A stretch of 50,961 nt of DNA from Pedosphaera sp. (GTDB lineage Bacteria; Verrucomicrobiota; Verrucomicrobiia; Limisphaerales; SIBE01): contig SIBE01000002.1 in NCBI GenBank assembly GCA_009695265.1, positions 1 through 50,961 on the forward strand, read 5' to 3'. The notes under the pieces were generated by a model that saw only the letters and a program-made list of their open reading frames with translations, was not told where the DNA came from and did no database searches. The position numbers were made by a program, and so were the translations under genes. The first letter of the stretch is position 1. Each line of letters opens with the position of its first letter. Of the stretch, positions 22,130 to 29,936 are shown one piece after another.

Positions 22130-22161
22130 AAAAATTGGGTGGCGGACTTCGTCCGCCACCC
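22130..22161 (-). terminator. Attenuator-like hairpin between rplL and rpoB
   Basis: A perfect 10-bp stem (GGGTGGCGGA / TCCGCCACCC) with a 5-base loop starts 14 bases after the rplL stop on the minus strand and is followed by AATTTTTGG. The U-tract is short and interrupted, so partial termination is more likely than full. In E. coli this junction has a partial terminator that lowers rpoBC relative to rplJL; the same role here is inference. Confidence 0.75.
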
Positions 22162-22175
22162 ACGATATTCCATGC

Positions 22176-22565
22176 TTACTTGACTTCAACCTTTGCACCG
22201 GCCTCTTCGAGCTTCTTCTTGGCGGCATCTGTGTCCGCTTTGTTTGCTCCCTCAAGGACAGTCTTTGGAGCGCCTTCCACCAGCGCCTTGGCTTCAGCGA
22301 GGCCCAATCCGGCCTTGACTTCACGGACGGCTTTGATCACCGAGATCTTCTTGTCCGCCGGAGCGGAAACGAGGATCAAGTCAAACGTGGTCTTAGCCTC
22401 AGCCGCCGGAGCTGCCGCACCACCTGCTGCACCGCCAGAAGCGGCCATTGCGACTGGAGCCGCTGCAGTCACACCCCAAGCTGTTTCAAGCTGTTTCACG
22501 AGGTCAGCCGTTTCCAGAACGGTCAACTTACCCAATTGTTCAACCAATGCTGCTAAGTCTGCCAT
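22176..22565 (-). CDS. rplL: 50S ribosomal protein L7/L12
   Basis: The ORF has eight extra codons; the ATG at 22565 ([20 protein letters not shown]) has AAAGG just upstream and gives 129 residues. The N-terminal dimerisation helix pair, an Ala/Gly-rich hinge (about 37-55) and the factor-binding C-terminal domain ([20 protein letters not shown], with [16 protein letters not shown]) are all present. L7/L12 dimers on L10 form the stalk that recruits EF-Tu, EF-G and IF2. It follows rplJ after an unusually long 174-base gap and precedes the attenuator and rpoB. Confidence 0.97.
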   Translation of the reverse strand: MADLAALVEQLGKLTVLETADLVKQLETAWGVTAAAPVAMAASGGAAGGAAAPAAEAKTTFDLILVSAPADKKISVIKAVREVKAGLGLAEAKALVEGAPKTVLEGANKADTDAAKKKLEEAGAKVEVK

Positions 22566-22739
22566 GTTACCTTTCAGTCTCGTCGTCATTCGCGACCGCG
22601 AATGGATTAAGCCCTCTGCCTGGGAACCGACGATTTACTTTGTTGTTGTCTGTTGTCCGCCCACGCAAACTGCCGTGGACGAAAAGTTAATATCACCGGT
22701 CTGCTTGGCACGATCTGGCGTGCCGCAGCCGGCGGAAGT

Positions 22740-23252
22740 TTACTGAGCTTTCTCCACACGCGCCTGAAGCACTCTAGCAAGTTGAGATGCCGGAGTATTC
22801 AGGAGGCGGACTAACTGGGATGAGGGAGCCTGCAATACACCGAGCAACTTGCCTCGAAGCACCTCGATGGAGGGAAGATCCGCGAGCGTCTGGAGGTCGG
22901 CCGTTTCGAGCCTTTGATTATTCAAATAACCAAACTTGAGCTTTGGTCTTTCAAATTCCGACTGGAAAGTTTTGAGGATCTTGGCAGCGGCTGACACGTC
23001 GCGCTGACCAGTGACGACTGCCATCTGTCCTGTCAAAGATCCGGTCAAATCGGTCGTTCTGCTTTCCTTCACCGCTATACGGAAGATGGAGTTCTTTACC
23101 ACGTGGATCTCCGCTCCGTTTTTGCCGAGGCGTTTGCGAAGTTCACTGAAGTGGCCAACAGTCAACCCTCGGTAATCAACAACAATAAAGAAAGGAGAAC
23201 TGTTCAATCGCTGAATGTATTCAGCACTAATAAGTTTTTTCTCAACACGCAT
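22740..23252 (-). CDS. rplJ: 50S ribosomal protein L10
   Basis: A 170-residue L10 starting MRVEKKLISAEYIQRLNSSP. The rRNA-binding N-terminal domain (VVDYRGLTVGHFSELRKRL; EIHVVKNSIFRIAV) is normal, and the C-terminal helix (LVRLLNTPASQLARVLQARV) carries the L7/L12 dimer-binding repeats. In E. coli L10 bound to L12 represses its own leader between rplA and rplJ. Here that gap is only 18 bases, so a leader of that type is absent or lies within rplA. The 174-base stretch after this gene is the only roomy spacer nearby. Confidence 0.97.
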   Translation of the reverse strand: MRVEKKLISAEYIQRLNSSPFFIVVDYRGLTVGHFSELRKRLGKNGAEIHVVKNSIFRIAVKESRTTDLTGSLTGQMAVVTGQRDVSAAAKILKTFQSEFERPKLKFGYLNNQRLETADLQTLADLPSIEVLRGKLLGVLQAPSSQLVRLLNTPASQLARVLQARVEKAQ

Positions 23253-23270
23253 GGTAAGTGATAGTTAGAG

Positions 23271-23966
23271 TTAGGCCGCCAGGAATTCGCGCACATCCAG
23301 CCGGACAGGCGGACTCATAGTGGACGACAACGTGCAACTAATGATGAACGTACCCTTGACGGTTGACGGACGGGCTTTCGCAACCGCCTCGATCACCGAA
23401 CGCACATTCTCCACAATCTGTGGAGGTGTAAAATTTACCTTCCCAACGGGCACATGAATATTTCCTGCCTTGTCTATCTTGAACTCAACACGTCCTGCTT
23501 TCACTTCTCTCACTGCTTTCGCGGTGTCTTCCGTAACGGTTCCAGTTTTGGGGTTTGGCATCAGCCCTCGCGGGCCGAGAACTTTGCCAAGCTTGCGAAC
23601 TTCGATCATTGCTTCCGGAGTGGATATCGCCACATCAAAGTCGGACCAACCCTCGTTGCATTTTTTGATGAGTTCATCATAACCGACATGTTCCGCGCCT
23701 GCCGCCTTTGCGGCGTCTGCGGCATTGCCGGGCTTAGCGAAGACAAGGACGCGGACGGTCTTGCCACTTCCATGGGGAAGCGGGACGGTTCCGCGCACCA
23801 TCTGGTCTGATTGCTTTGGATCCACTCCGAGGCGGAAAGCAAGTTCGACCGTTTCATTGAACTTGGCTTTCGGAAACTTTCCTACAATATCGACGGCTAA
23901 CTTGAGTGGGTAGGACTTGGAACTGTCCACCAGTTCAAGGGCTTTTTTGTAACGTTTGCTTGGCAT
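23271..23966 (-). CDS. rplA: 50S ribosomal protein L1
   Basis: A 231-residue L1 starting MPSKRYKKALELVDSSKSYP. The two-domain family signatures are visible: FNETVELAFRLGVDPKQSDQ, VRGTVPLPHGSGKTVRVLVF and GPRGLMPNPKTGTVTED. L1 forms the mobile stalk that releases E-site tRNA and in many bacteria represses the rplK-rplA transcript. It lies 47 bases after rplK and 18 bases before rplJ in the standard order. Confidence 0.97.
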   Translation of the reverse strand: MPSKRYKKALELVDSSKSYPLKLAVDIVGKFPKAKFNETVELAFRLGVDPKQSDQMVRGTVPLPHGSGKTVRVLVFAKPGNAADAAKAAGAEHVGYDELIKKCNEGWSDFDVAISTPEAMIEVRKLGKVLGPRGLMPNPKTGTVTEDTAKAVREVKAGRVEFKIDKAGNIHVPVGKVNFTPPQIVENVRSVIEAVAKARPSTVKGTFIISCTLSSTMSPPVRLDVREFLAA

Positions 23967-24013
23967 TTTTAATTGCGGTGCAATCGAGCGTGTGGCTCTC
24001 CCGCGTTTAATGG

Positions 24014-24439
24014 TTAACCCTGAATTTCGATTCCCATGCTCCGAGCCGTCCCTGCTATGACTCGGAAACCCGCTTCTTCATTCGTCGCATTGAGGTCTTT
24101 CATCTTCAATTTGACAATTTCCATCACTTGTTTGCGCGTGACTTTCCCTACTTTTTCCTTGTTTGGCGTCTTCGACCCAGCAGCGATGCCCGCAGCCTTC
24201 TTAAGCAGTATTGACGCTGGCGGGGTCTTGGTGATGAACGTGAATGATTTGTCTTGATATACCGTTATGATCACCGGAATCACCATGCCCGGCTGATCCT
24301 TGGTGGCGGCGTTAAATTCCTTGCAAAAGGCCATGATGTTCACGCCTTGCTGCCCAAGGGCTGGACCAACGGGTGGTGCCGGGTTGGCCTGCCCTGCAGG
24401 AATCTGCAATTTTACCTGTCCTACAACTTTTTTCGCCAT
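24014..24439 (-). CDS. rplK: 50S ribosomal protein L11
   Basis: A 141-residue L11, the standard length. The N-terminal proline-rich face ([20 protein letters not shown]) and the rRNA-binding C-terminal domain ([20 protein letters not shown]) are conserved. L11 forms the GTPase-associated centre with 23S rRNA and is the site of thiopeptide binding and of the RelA stringent signal. It is the first ribosomal gene after nusG, 46 bases downstream. Confidence 0.97.
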   Translation of the reverse strand: MAKKVVGQVKLQIPAGQANPAPPVGPALGQQGVNIMAFCKEFNAATKDQPGMVIPVIITVYQDKSFTFITKTPPASILLKKAAGIAAGSKTPNKEKVGKVTRKQVMEIVKLKMKDLNATNEEAGFRVIAGTARSMGIEIQG

Positions 24440-24485
24440 AAATTTCTCAGTCTTCTTGAGCCCTCTTCAATTGTTCATAAGCCTC

Positions 24486-25034
24486 TCAGGCCTTTTCAAC
24501 TTGCCAGTACTCTAGTTCGACAGGTGTATTTCGTCCGAAAATATTCACTGTGATCTTCAGCTTTCCACGCTCTGGCTCGATTTCTTCGATAACACCACTG
24601 AAATTCAAGAATGGACCATCGTTGATCTTGATGGTCTCTCCCATTTCAAAATTCACTTTCGGCTTTTCCCGATCCTCAGAATCTGAGATTTGTTCCTTGA
24701 TGACAGCGATCTCCTCCGGAGTCACCGGAATGGGCCTCTCACCACCTACAAATCCAATGATTCCGGGTGTGTCTCGGACGAAATACCAAGGTTTCTCCAA
24801 AATGCGGCGATTGTCATCCAGCAACATTACATTGATATAAACGTATCCAGGGTGCAATTTCCTAGTGCTTACGGTCTTCTTTCCACTGCGCACTTCGGCG
24901 ACCTTTTCCATTGGAACCAGAACCTCCTGAATGTATTCCCCCATTTCCTCAGTTTTCAGCCGCTTTTCGATGCTATCTTTCACCTTTTGCTCCTGCCCAG
25001 ACAAAGTATGAATGACGAACCATTGGGTTGGCAT
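24486..25034 (-). CDS. nusG: Transcription termination/antitermination factor NusG
   Basis: The track starts at a TTG two codons upstream; ATG 25034 (MPTQWFVIHTLSGQEQKVKD) is the family start, giving 182 residues. The NGN domain (about 1-115, with HPGYVYINVMLLDDNRRILE and VRDTPGIIGFVGG) binds the beta' clamp helices. The KOW domain follows a linker (MGETIKINDGPFLNFSGVIE, about 128-182) and binds S10 or Rho. It raises elongation and couples transcription to translation. The gene sits 14 bases after secE, the usual arrangement. Confidence 0.97.
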   Translation of the reverse strand: MPTQWFVIHTLSGQEQKVKDSIEKRLKTEEMGEYIQEVLVPMEKVAEVRSGKKTVSTRKLHPGYVYINVMLLDDNRRILEKPWYFVRDTPGIIGFVGGERPIPVTPEEIAVIKEQISDSEDREKPKVNFEMGETIKINDGPFLNFSGVIEEIEPERGKLKITVNIFGRNTPVELEYWQVEKA

Positions 25035-25048
25035 AAGCAAATTGATAT

Positions 25049-25306
25049 CTAAATGAGGAAGTTCAACGCTCTTGATACTAGGAAATCCACCGTAACCGTG
25101 AATAGTCCAAGCAATGCAATTGTTATTATAACTACCACCGTGGATTCCCTTAATTCTTCAAAGCTCGGCCAGGTACATTTCCTGAGTTCTTCGCGAGTTT
25201 CTGATACATATCCTGAAAAACGCAACAGATAACCCTTGCGCCACAGAAAGGCGAAAGCCACTCCGGTCACCACGGCCCAAATAATTAATTGTGTGTAATT
25301 TTTCAC
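25049..25306 (-). CDS. secE: Preprotein translocase subunit SecE
   Basis: An 85-residue SecE. It has a short N-terminal hydrophobic helix (about 6-22), the conserved amphipathic segment with the family motif (TREELRKCTWPSFEELREST, about 37-56) and one C-terminal transmembrane helix (about 57-80). SecE clamps SecY in the inner-membrane translocation channel. Two transmembrane segments rather than one or three are predicted by eye. It is the first protein gene after the two tRNAs and is followed closely by nusG. Confidence 0.93.
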   Translation of the reverse strand: MKNYTQLIIWAVVTGVAFAFLWRKGYLLRFSGYVSETREELRKCTWPSFEELRESTVVVIITIALLGLFTVTVDFLVSRALNFLI

Positions 25307-25322
25307 AGTAATCTCGCTTTGG

Positions 25323-25409
25323 CGGAGGGGGAGGGATTCGAACCCCCGTTGGCGGTTAAGCCAAAGCGGTTTTCAAGACCGCCGCGATAGACCACTCTGC
25401 CACCCCTCC
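25323..25409 (-). tRNA. tRNA-Ser (anticodon TGA)
   Basis: The minus strand folds into an 87-nt class II tRNA. The acceptor stem GGAGGGG pairs with CCCCTCC and the discriminator is G. The anticodon arm is GCGGTC-TTGA-AAACCGC, anticodon UGA, and a long variable arm (TTTGGCTTAACCGCCAA) is as expected for serine; the T arm is GGGGGTTCGAATCCC. CCA is not encoded. It lies between tRNA-Trp and secE, a place where this tRNA is not usually found. Confidence 0.95.
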
Positions 25410-25424
25410 GGCATGCGTTATTGG

Positions 25425-25497
25425 CAGGGCGTGAGGGACTTGAACCCCCAACCAACGGTTTTGGAGACCGCTACTCTACCAATTGAGCTAACGCCCT
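25425..25497 (-). tRNA. tRNA-Trp (anticodon CCA)
   Basis: A 73-nt cloverleaf on the minus strand: acceptor AGGGCGT / ACGCCCT with G discriminator, D arm TTAGCTCAATTGGTAGAG, anticodon loop CTCCAAA and T arm GGGGGTTCAAGTCCC. CCA is not encoded. Placement between tuf and secE is the classical conserved position of this tRNA. Confidence 0.96.
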
Positions 25498-25566
25498 GTT
25501 CGAAGCCATTTTCTGCTAAACGGCAGCCCTAGGATCAGAGATCTGTTTCGCACTCAGTTCCTCGAA

Positions 25567-26760
25567 TTATGATGCCACTACTTCACTGACACGACCGGCG
25601 CCAATTGTGCGACCGCCCTCACGAATGGCAAATCGCTGGCCTTTCTCCATTGCCACCGGGGCGATCAGCGTAATTTCCACCGAAACATTATCTCCAGGCA
25701 TAACCATTTCAACTCCTTGAGGAAGCGCAACAGTGCCGGTCACATCAGACGTGCGGAAATAGAATTGTGGTCTGTAATTCGTAAAGAATGGAGTATGTCT
25801 GCCACCTTCTTCCTTGGACAACACGTAAACTTCGGCTTTGAAGCTGATGTGAGGCTTGATTGATCCTGGTTTTGCCAGCACCATACCACGTTCGACTTCC
25901 TCTTTCTTCGTGCCGCGCAGAAGAACACCAACGTTGTCACCAGCATTAGCTGAATCCAACAGCTTTCGGAACATTTCAATGTCTGTCGCTACCGTCTTTC
26001 GCGTATCTTTGAGACCAACGATTTCAACTTCCTCCATCTTCTTGAGCACACCGCGTTCAACGCGCCCTGTCACAACCGTCCCACGGCCTTCGATGTTAAA
26101 TACGTCCTCAACACACATCAGAAATGGCTTGTCCACTTCTCGTGTCGGAAGGGGAATGTTTTTATCGACTGCATCCAAGAGAGCTTGAATAGCCTTTTCA
26201 CCTTCAGGCTCAGCCGCCAGGGCTTTTGTCGCACTACCTCGGACGACTGGCGCAGTATCGCCTGGAAATTGATATTTGTTAAGAAGATCACGAATCTCCA
26301 TTTCCACCAAATCCAACAACTCAGGATCATCGACCAAATCTACCTTGTTCAAAAATACAACAATCGCGGGAACTCCAACCTGACGGGCAAGAAGGATATG
26401 TTCGCGTGTCTGTGGCATCGGACCATCCGCCGCACTGACCACGAGGATCGCGCCATCCATCTGAGCTGCGCCCGTGATCATGTTCTTCACATAGTCTGCG
26501 TGACCCGGGCAATCAATATGCGCGTAGTGCCGGGTATCGCTCTGATACTCCACGTGGGACACAGCGATGGTGACAGTTTTTGTCGCGTCACGAACAGTGC
26601 CTCCCTTGGTGATGTCCGCGTAAGAGATCCGATTTGCAAGCCCCTTCCGTGCTTGAACCTCGACGATTGCGGCAGTGAGAGTGGATTTCCCGTGATCAAC
26701 GTGACCAATTGTCCCGACGTTGACGTGCGGCTTTGTTCTTTGAAAGGCTTCTTTTGCCAT
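25567..26760 (-). CDS. tuf: Elongation factor Tu
   Basis: A 397-residue EF-Tu. G1 is [15 protein letters not shown]3 [13 protein letters not shown]4 NKVDLVDD, and domains II and III are complete to the end ([16 protein letters not shown]). It carries aminoacyl-tRNA to the A site. Switch I is unusual: instead of the common (K/R)ARGITI it reads [20 protein letters not shown]; the Mg-contact Thr of xxTI is kept. I recall the same form in other Verrucomicrobia, so it is a lineage mark rather than damage. The gene lies between tRNA-Thr and tRNA-Trp, and this is the only tuf copy in the window. Confidence 0.98.
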   Translation of the reverse strand: MAKEAFQRTKPHVNVGTIGHVDHGKSTLTAAIVEVQARKGLANRISYADITKGGTVRDATKTVTIAVSHVEYQSDTRHYAHIDCPGHADYVKNMITGAAQMDGAILVVSAADGPMPQTREHILLARQVGVPAIVVFLNKVDLVDDPELLDLVEMEIRDLLNKYQFPGDTAPVVRGSATKALAAEPEGEKAIQALLDAVDKNIPLPTREVDKPFLMCVEDVFNIEGRGTVVTGRVERGVLKKMEEVEIVGLKDTRKTVATDIEMFRKLLDSANAGDNVGVLLRGTKKEEVERGMVLAKPGSIKPHISFKAEVYVLSKEEGGRHTPFFTNYRPQFYFRTSDVTGTVALPQGVEMVMPGDNVSVEITLIAPVAMEKGQRFAIREGGRTIGAGRVSEVVAS

Positions 26761-26813
26761 TGCGATTTCCTGTTTTAGTTTGGTTCTGTGTTGTATCTGC
26801 TAAATACTAATGG

Positions 26814-26886
26814 AGCCCATGATCGGGATCGAACCGATGACCTCGTCCTTACCAAGGACGTGCTCTGCCAACTGAGCTACATGGGC
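26814..26886 (-). tRNA. tRNA-Thr (anticodon GGT)
   Basis: A 73-nt cloverleaf on the minus strand: acceptor GCCCATG / CATGGGC with T discriminator, D arm TAGCTCAGTTGGCAGAGC, anticodon arm GTCC-TTGGTAA-GGAC (anticodon GGU) and T arm TCGGTTCGATCCCGA. CCA is not encoded. It precedes tuf by 53 bases and is probably processed from the same primary transcript, as for thrT-tufB in E. coli. Confidence 0.96.
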
Positions 26887-26920
26887 TGCGCCCACGAAAA
26901 TCTCCGAGCCTGAAGACGAC

Positions 26921-26978
26921 AAAAAAGCCCACTAATCCAAGCTCCCCGCCTCTCACCGTCTTGGGATTAATGGCTTTT
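26921..26978 (-). terminator. Hairpin with T-run: terminator or tuf-leader attenuator
   Basis: On the minus strand AAAAGCCATTAATCCCAAG pairs, with small bulges, with CTTGGATTAGTGGGCTTTTTT around an 18-base loop rich in G. The structure ends in six T. It lies after the last respiratory gene and before tRNA-Thr. Since the best promoter is upstream of it on the same strand, it could end the respiratory transcript and also act as an attenuator in the tuf leader. Confidence 0.75.
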
Positions 26979-27009
26979 CACACCTTCTAAACCCGCCAAT
27001 GTGGGCGTG

Positions 27010-27037
27010 AATATATGTTTCCAGTAAAAAGTGTCAA
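27010..27037 (-). promoter_or_regulatory. Sigma-70-like promoter of the tRNA-Thr-tuf block
   Basis: On the minus strand TTGACA is followed after 16 bases by TATATT, the closest match to the housekeeping consensus seen in this window. It lies 27 bases past the stop of the last respiratory gene and about 120 bases upstream of tRNA-Thr, so it probably drives the large translation/transcription block. Confidence 0.75.
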
Positions 27038-27063
27038 TGGGTTTTTCAGTTTTTGCTGAAAAA

Positions 27064-27723
27064 TTACTCATCTGCCGGAAATTGTAACAAATCTTCGGCC
27101 GTCCACTGGGGATGTCCAGCCATTTTCTCTTTGACGGCTTTAATCTGTTGAGGGCTTACGAGTGATGCTTTGTTACCCCATGCCTGACGGATGTAGGAAA
27201 TAGCCGCAGCAAGATCAGCATCAGAAAGGCTTTCACCGACCCCTCCGGGCATTGCAGCGTTGTACATTTCGCCCTTGACGGAGATCTCTCCTTGCAGTCC
27301 ATACAACGCTATTCTGATCATTCGACCGGGCCCCGGCGTGTTCACCCATTCGGACCCCGCCAGGGGTGGTGCCAACGGAGATTGTGAGCCTAGCCCCGTC
27401 GGTTGATGACAAACACCACAGGCTTGCTCATACACAACTTTCCCGCGCGCCAACAACGCTTCGGTGTCGCTCTTGGGTTGAAGGGAATCTACCTGAGCGA
27501 ACGAGTCAAATGAACCATAGACCCGTGCCTGGAACCCCGCCGCATTATGATCGAGATGCAACTGAGCCCAGTAAAACAACACCCCAAGCAGAACAACGAG
27601 CCACAGCGGAACGGCCTTGAGCTCAACTACTGGCTCATTCACGTCGCCGCCACGTACGACACCATCGCTGCGGTTGGATGCGCCTTGGCGATCTCTACGT
27701 GATGGTTTCGGATTGTGACTCAT
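27064..27723 (-). CDS. Membrane-anchored monohaem cytochrome c, CcoP-like
   Basis: A 219-residue protein. An N-terminal charged segment (1-36) precedes one transmembrane helix (about 37-53, VPLWLVVLLGVLFYW). A class I cytochrome c domain follows, with CGVCHQ near 101-106 and the likely Met ligand in NAAMPGGVG near 157. It has the short-helix-plus-cytochrome layout of cbb3 subunit CcoP but carries one haem site rather than two. It starts 3 bases after the CcoO-like stop and is the last gene of the act-cco cluster, so it may pass electrons from the complex to a soluble acceptor or an oxidase encoded elsewhere. That role is inference. Confidence 0.8.
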   Translation of the reverse strand: MSHNPKPSRRDRQGASNRSDGVVRGGDVNEPVVELKAVPLWLVVLLGVLFYWAQLHLDHNAAGFQARVYGSFDSFAQVDSLQPKSDTEALLARGKVVYEQACGVCHQPTGLGSQSPLAPPLAGSEWVNTPGPGRMIRIALYGLQGEISVKGEMYNAAMPGGVGESLSDADLAAAISYIRQAWGNKASLVSPQQIKAVKEKMAGHPQWTAEDLLQFPADE

Positions 27724-27726
27724 GAA

Positions 27727-28443
27727 CTAATTGACACCGGACGGACTCGCTGCCACAGGAACCGAGTTAGTGTCACTTGCCACTGGCTTTGGTTTTTCTG
27801 GCGCAGGTGCCTCGAAAATCGGTTCCTCAGCTCTGAGGCTTAAAAGGTACGCCACCAAAGCGGTTGCTTCTGGCTTGGGAACGATTTCGTAGCCACTTTC
27901 GGCACCAGATTCAGCACTCAATGGAAGTGCATCCATCACACGTTCTCTGATGATTTTTCGTTTCTCAAAGAGGAATCGATACGAAGGCATCGACGATCCC
28001 GGAGACACCAACTTCGGGTTGAAAAGGTGAGTTAGGTGCCAGATCTCGTTCGTCTGGCGCACTCCCACATTCGCAAGATCCTGTCCGACTCTCATGGAAC
28101 CCACCATCACCGGTCGATCATGGATATAATCCGCAGCTACGCTTGGCCGGATACCCCATCCCCGTGCCACATCTCCACCCCGGTATTTCACCAGCTTGCC
28201 CTTGTTGATTTCCGCCTCTGCCCTGATTTGTTGAGTGTGGCAGTACGCGCAGCCATTGGCTCGATAGATGTCGCGCCCCTGTGCTGCGGCTCCAGGACGT
28301 GCGGCAGGATAGAAGGATCCGGTCGCTGGCACCGTGGCTGGTTGGAGATTTCCCAACTGTAGAACAGACCCAAAGATCACACCATACCATGACAAAGCGA
28401 AGCTCAACAGGACTCCAAGAAAGATCAACGGCCCGTAATTCAT
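27727..28443 (-). CDS. ccoO: cbb3-type oxidase monohaem subunit, CcoO-like
   Basis: The ORF is open upstream, but the ATG at 28443 (MNYGPLIFLGVLLSFALSWY) begins with the membrane anchor typical of CcoO and overlaps the stop of the preceding gene as ATGA; this gives 238 residues. The haem motif is NGCAYCHTQQIR, the same context as in CcoO (GCYNCHSQ). Downstream matches include YIHDRPVMVGSMRVGQDLAN, EIWHLTHLFNPKLVSPGSSM and PSYRF, where the Met is the likely sixth ligand. In true cbb3 oxidases CcoO feeds electrons to CcoN. The neighbouring CcoN-like subunit lacks metal ligands, so this cytochrome probably works with ACIII in another way. The C-terminus is a Pro-rich tail. Confidence 0.85.
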   Translation of the reverse strand: MNYGPLIFLGVLLSFALSWYGVIFGSVLQLGNLQPATVPATGSFYPAARPGAAAQGRDIYRANGCAYCHTQQIRAEAEINKGKLVKYRGGDVARGWGIRPSVAADYIHDRPVMVGSMRVGQDLANVGVRQTNEIWHLTHLFNPKLVSPGSSMPSYRFLFEKRKIIRERVMDALPLSAESGAESGYEIVPKPEATALVAYLLSLRAEEPIFEAPAPEKPKPVASDTNSVPVAASPSGVN

Positions 28444-29918
28444 GCTCCCCTCCCCGAAATCTTGACGAAACGCGTCGAAGGTTTCTCTGAAATGCAACAC
28501 GAGCACCAAGACAAGTAGGAGAAACGGCACACATTGACCAACAATACCGTCGCACCAACCAGCACAAGCAAGGAACCGAGCGTCGCGATGCCCATAAATG
28601 GAACTGTCTTCCTCACGACATCTATGAAGTTGAGCGCTGGATTATCGAGAGCTTGACCTTGGACGAAACCTCCGATGATCAATGGCATCGAAACCAAAAT
28701 CGCTCCTAGACCCGCCAACCAGAAATTAAGCCCCACAAACGATGGGCGTTCACTCCGCCTGTCGGAGAGTTGAGGAGAAATCGAATAAATAGCACCAACC
28801 AGAACGAGGCTGACAAAACCCAAAAGAAACAGTTGCGATGTCCCCATCGACGTTATCGTCAGCGCACCGGGGTGACCGATCGATGCAATCACACTGATCG
28901 CCCTGATCAACCCGACGACGAGATACGCTCCGCATCCGGCAATGAAAAATTTCGCACCAGAGTCGCTCCATACGCGCGCGTACACACCTTGCAATGTTAA
29001 ATGCACGTTTGTCGCGAACGCCAGGACGGCAGTGACTCCCAGAACCAGACCAGCGTCGCTCACTGCTGCCACCCATCTCGGAACCGGTGTGCCTGCGGGA
29101 ATGCCTCCATACGCGCCAAAGATTGCAAGCAGCCAGAACCCAAAAACCGCCAGCGCCCTGCTGTGTAAAGGCTTGTTTGCCGCCTTCGGCATGAAATAAT
29201 AAGCGGCGGCAAGAACGAGTGGAGCCAGCCACAATGACATCAAATTGTGCCCCGCCCATCCAGCGACGATGATTTGCAACACACCACGCACGGAGGAAAA
29301 AATCAGCAACAGTTGCACTGTGGCGTAAACCCACGGAAACCAGCAAAGCGCGGCCATCACATACCACATTGATGGATAGAGCCTACGCTCAGTGCGACCG
29401 TGAAACGTGATCAACGTGAACGCACCGATTATCAAGTAGCCAACAAGAAGAACTGCCGATGAGTAACCAGGAAACTCGAAACACTCGTAACCGGTACCAT
29501 CCCCCATCAGAACTCCTCCGACTCCCAGCGCGACTCCGACATTCCACGCGAGGACTGCAACGACGATGAACAAAGCACCCTGAACCAGGTTACGCCCCAA
29601 GCGAGCCACCAACCAAAGGGCGACGGCCATTCCGGCCTGGGACGCAAATCCAAAAACCACCGCGTTCGTCGCAGCCGGTCTCACTCGCCCGTAAGTTAAC
29701 CACGAAACATCACTCAGGAAATCTGGTGCGTGCATCTTGATCGATGCCACCATTCCAAGCAGGGATCCAACCCAGAACCACACCGCTGCAAGAACGAACA
29801 TCAGGAGAACAGGTGCGCGGCTTGAACGGTCAACTTCCGCTGTGGTAACGATGGTTTCACGCGTTTCCACGGCTGCTGGCGCTGGCGATAAAGTGTCTGT
29901 TGTAACGGTTGAATTCAT
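28440..29918 (-). CDS. CcoN-like membrane protein lacking haem/copper ligands
   Basis: A 492-residue protein of about 12 transmembrane helices that aligns with cbb3 oxidase subunit I: TYGRVRPAATNAVVFGFA matches the helix II motif GRLRPLHTNAVIF, and WAGHNLMSLWLA followed by AAYYFMPKAANKP matches YGHNAVGFF..MMYYFVPK. The His of the low-spin haem is Ala (about 83), the CuB His-His pair (WAGPHH) is replaced by FGAYGGIPAG (about 267-276), and the GHVH haem ligands are TSMG (about 356-359). Of the six metal ligands only one CuB-type His (224) remains. Without them haem b, haem b3 and CuB cannot bind in the known way, so oxygen reduction is not expected. A scaffold or electron-route subunit for the ACIII supercomplex is inference. 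Confidence 0.85.
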   Translation of the reverse strand: MNSTVTTDTLSPAPAAVETRETIVTTAEVDRSSRAPVLLMFVLAAVWFWVGSLLGMVASIKMHAPDFLSDVSWLTYGRVRPAATNAVVFGFASQAGMAVALWLVARLGRNLVQGALFIVVAVLAWNVGVALGVGGVLMGDGTGYECFEFPGYSSAVLLVGYLIIGAFTLITFHGRTERRLYPSMWYVMAALCWFPWVYATVQLLLIFSSVRGVLQIIVAGWAGHNLMSLWLAPLVLAAAYYFMPKAANKPLHSRALAVFGFWLLAIFGAYGGIPAGTPVPRWVAAVSDAGLVLGVTAVLAFATNVHLTLQGVYARVWSDSGAKFFIAGCGAYLVVGLIRAISVIASIGHPGALTITSMGTSQLFLLGFVSLVLVGAIYSISPQLSDRRSERPSFVGLNFWLAGLGAILVSMPLIIGGFVQGQALDNPALNFIDVVRKTVPFMGIATLGSLLVLVGATVLLVNVCRFSYLSWCSCCISEKPSTRFVKISGRGA

Positions 29919-29936
29919 TCAACGACGGTCAACCAA

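Noticed and set aside
28440-28530. Possible frameshift between the CcoN-like and CcoO-like genes, since the upstream CcoO frame is open and hydrophobic
   Set aside because: The CcoN-like stop overlaps the CcoO start as ATGA, the usual coupled arrangement, so no indel is needed; the Cys-rich last 30 residues remain odd.
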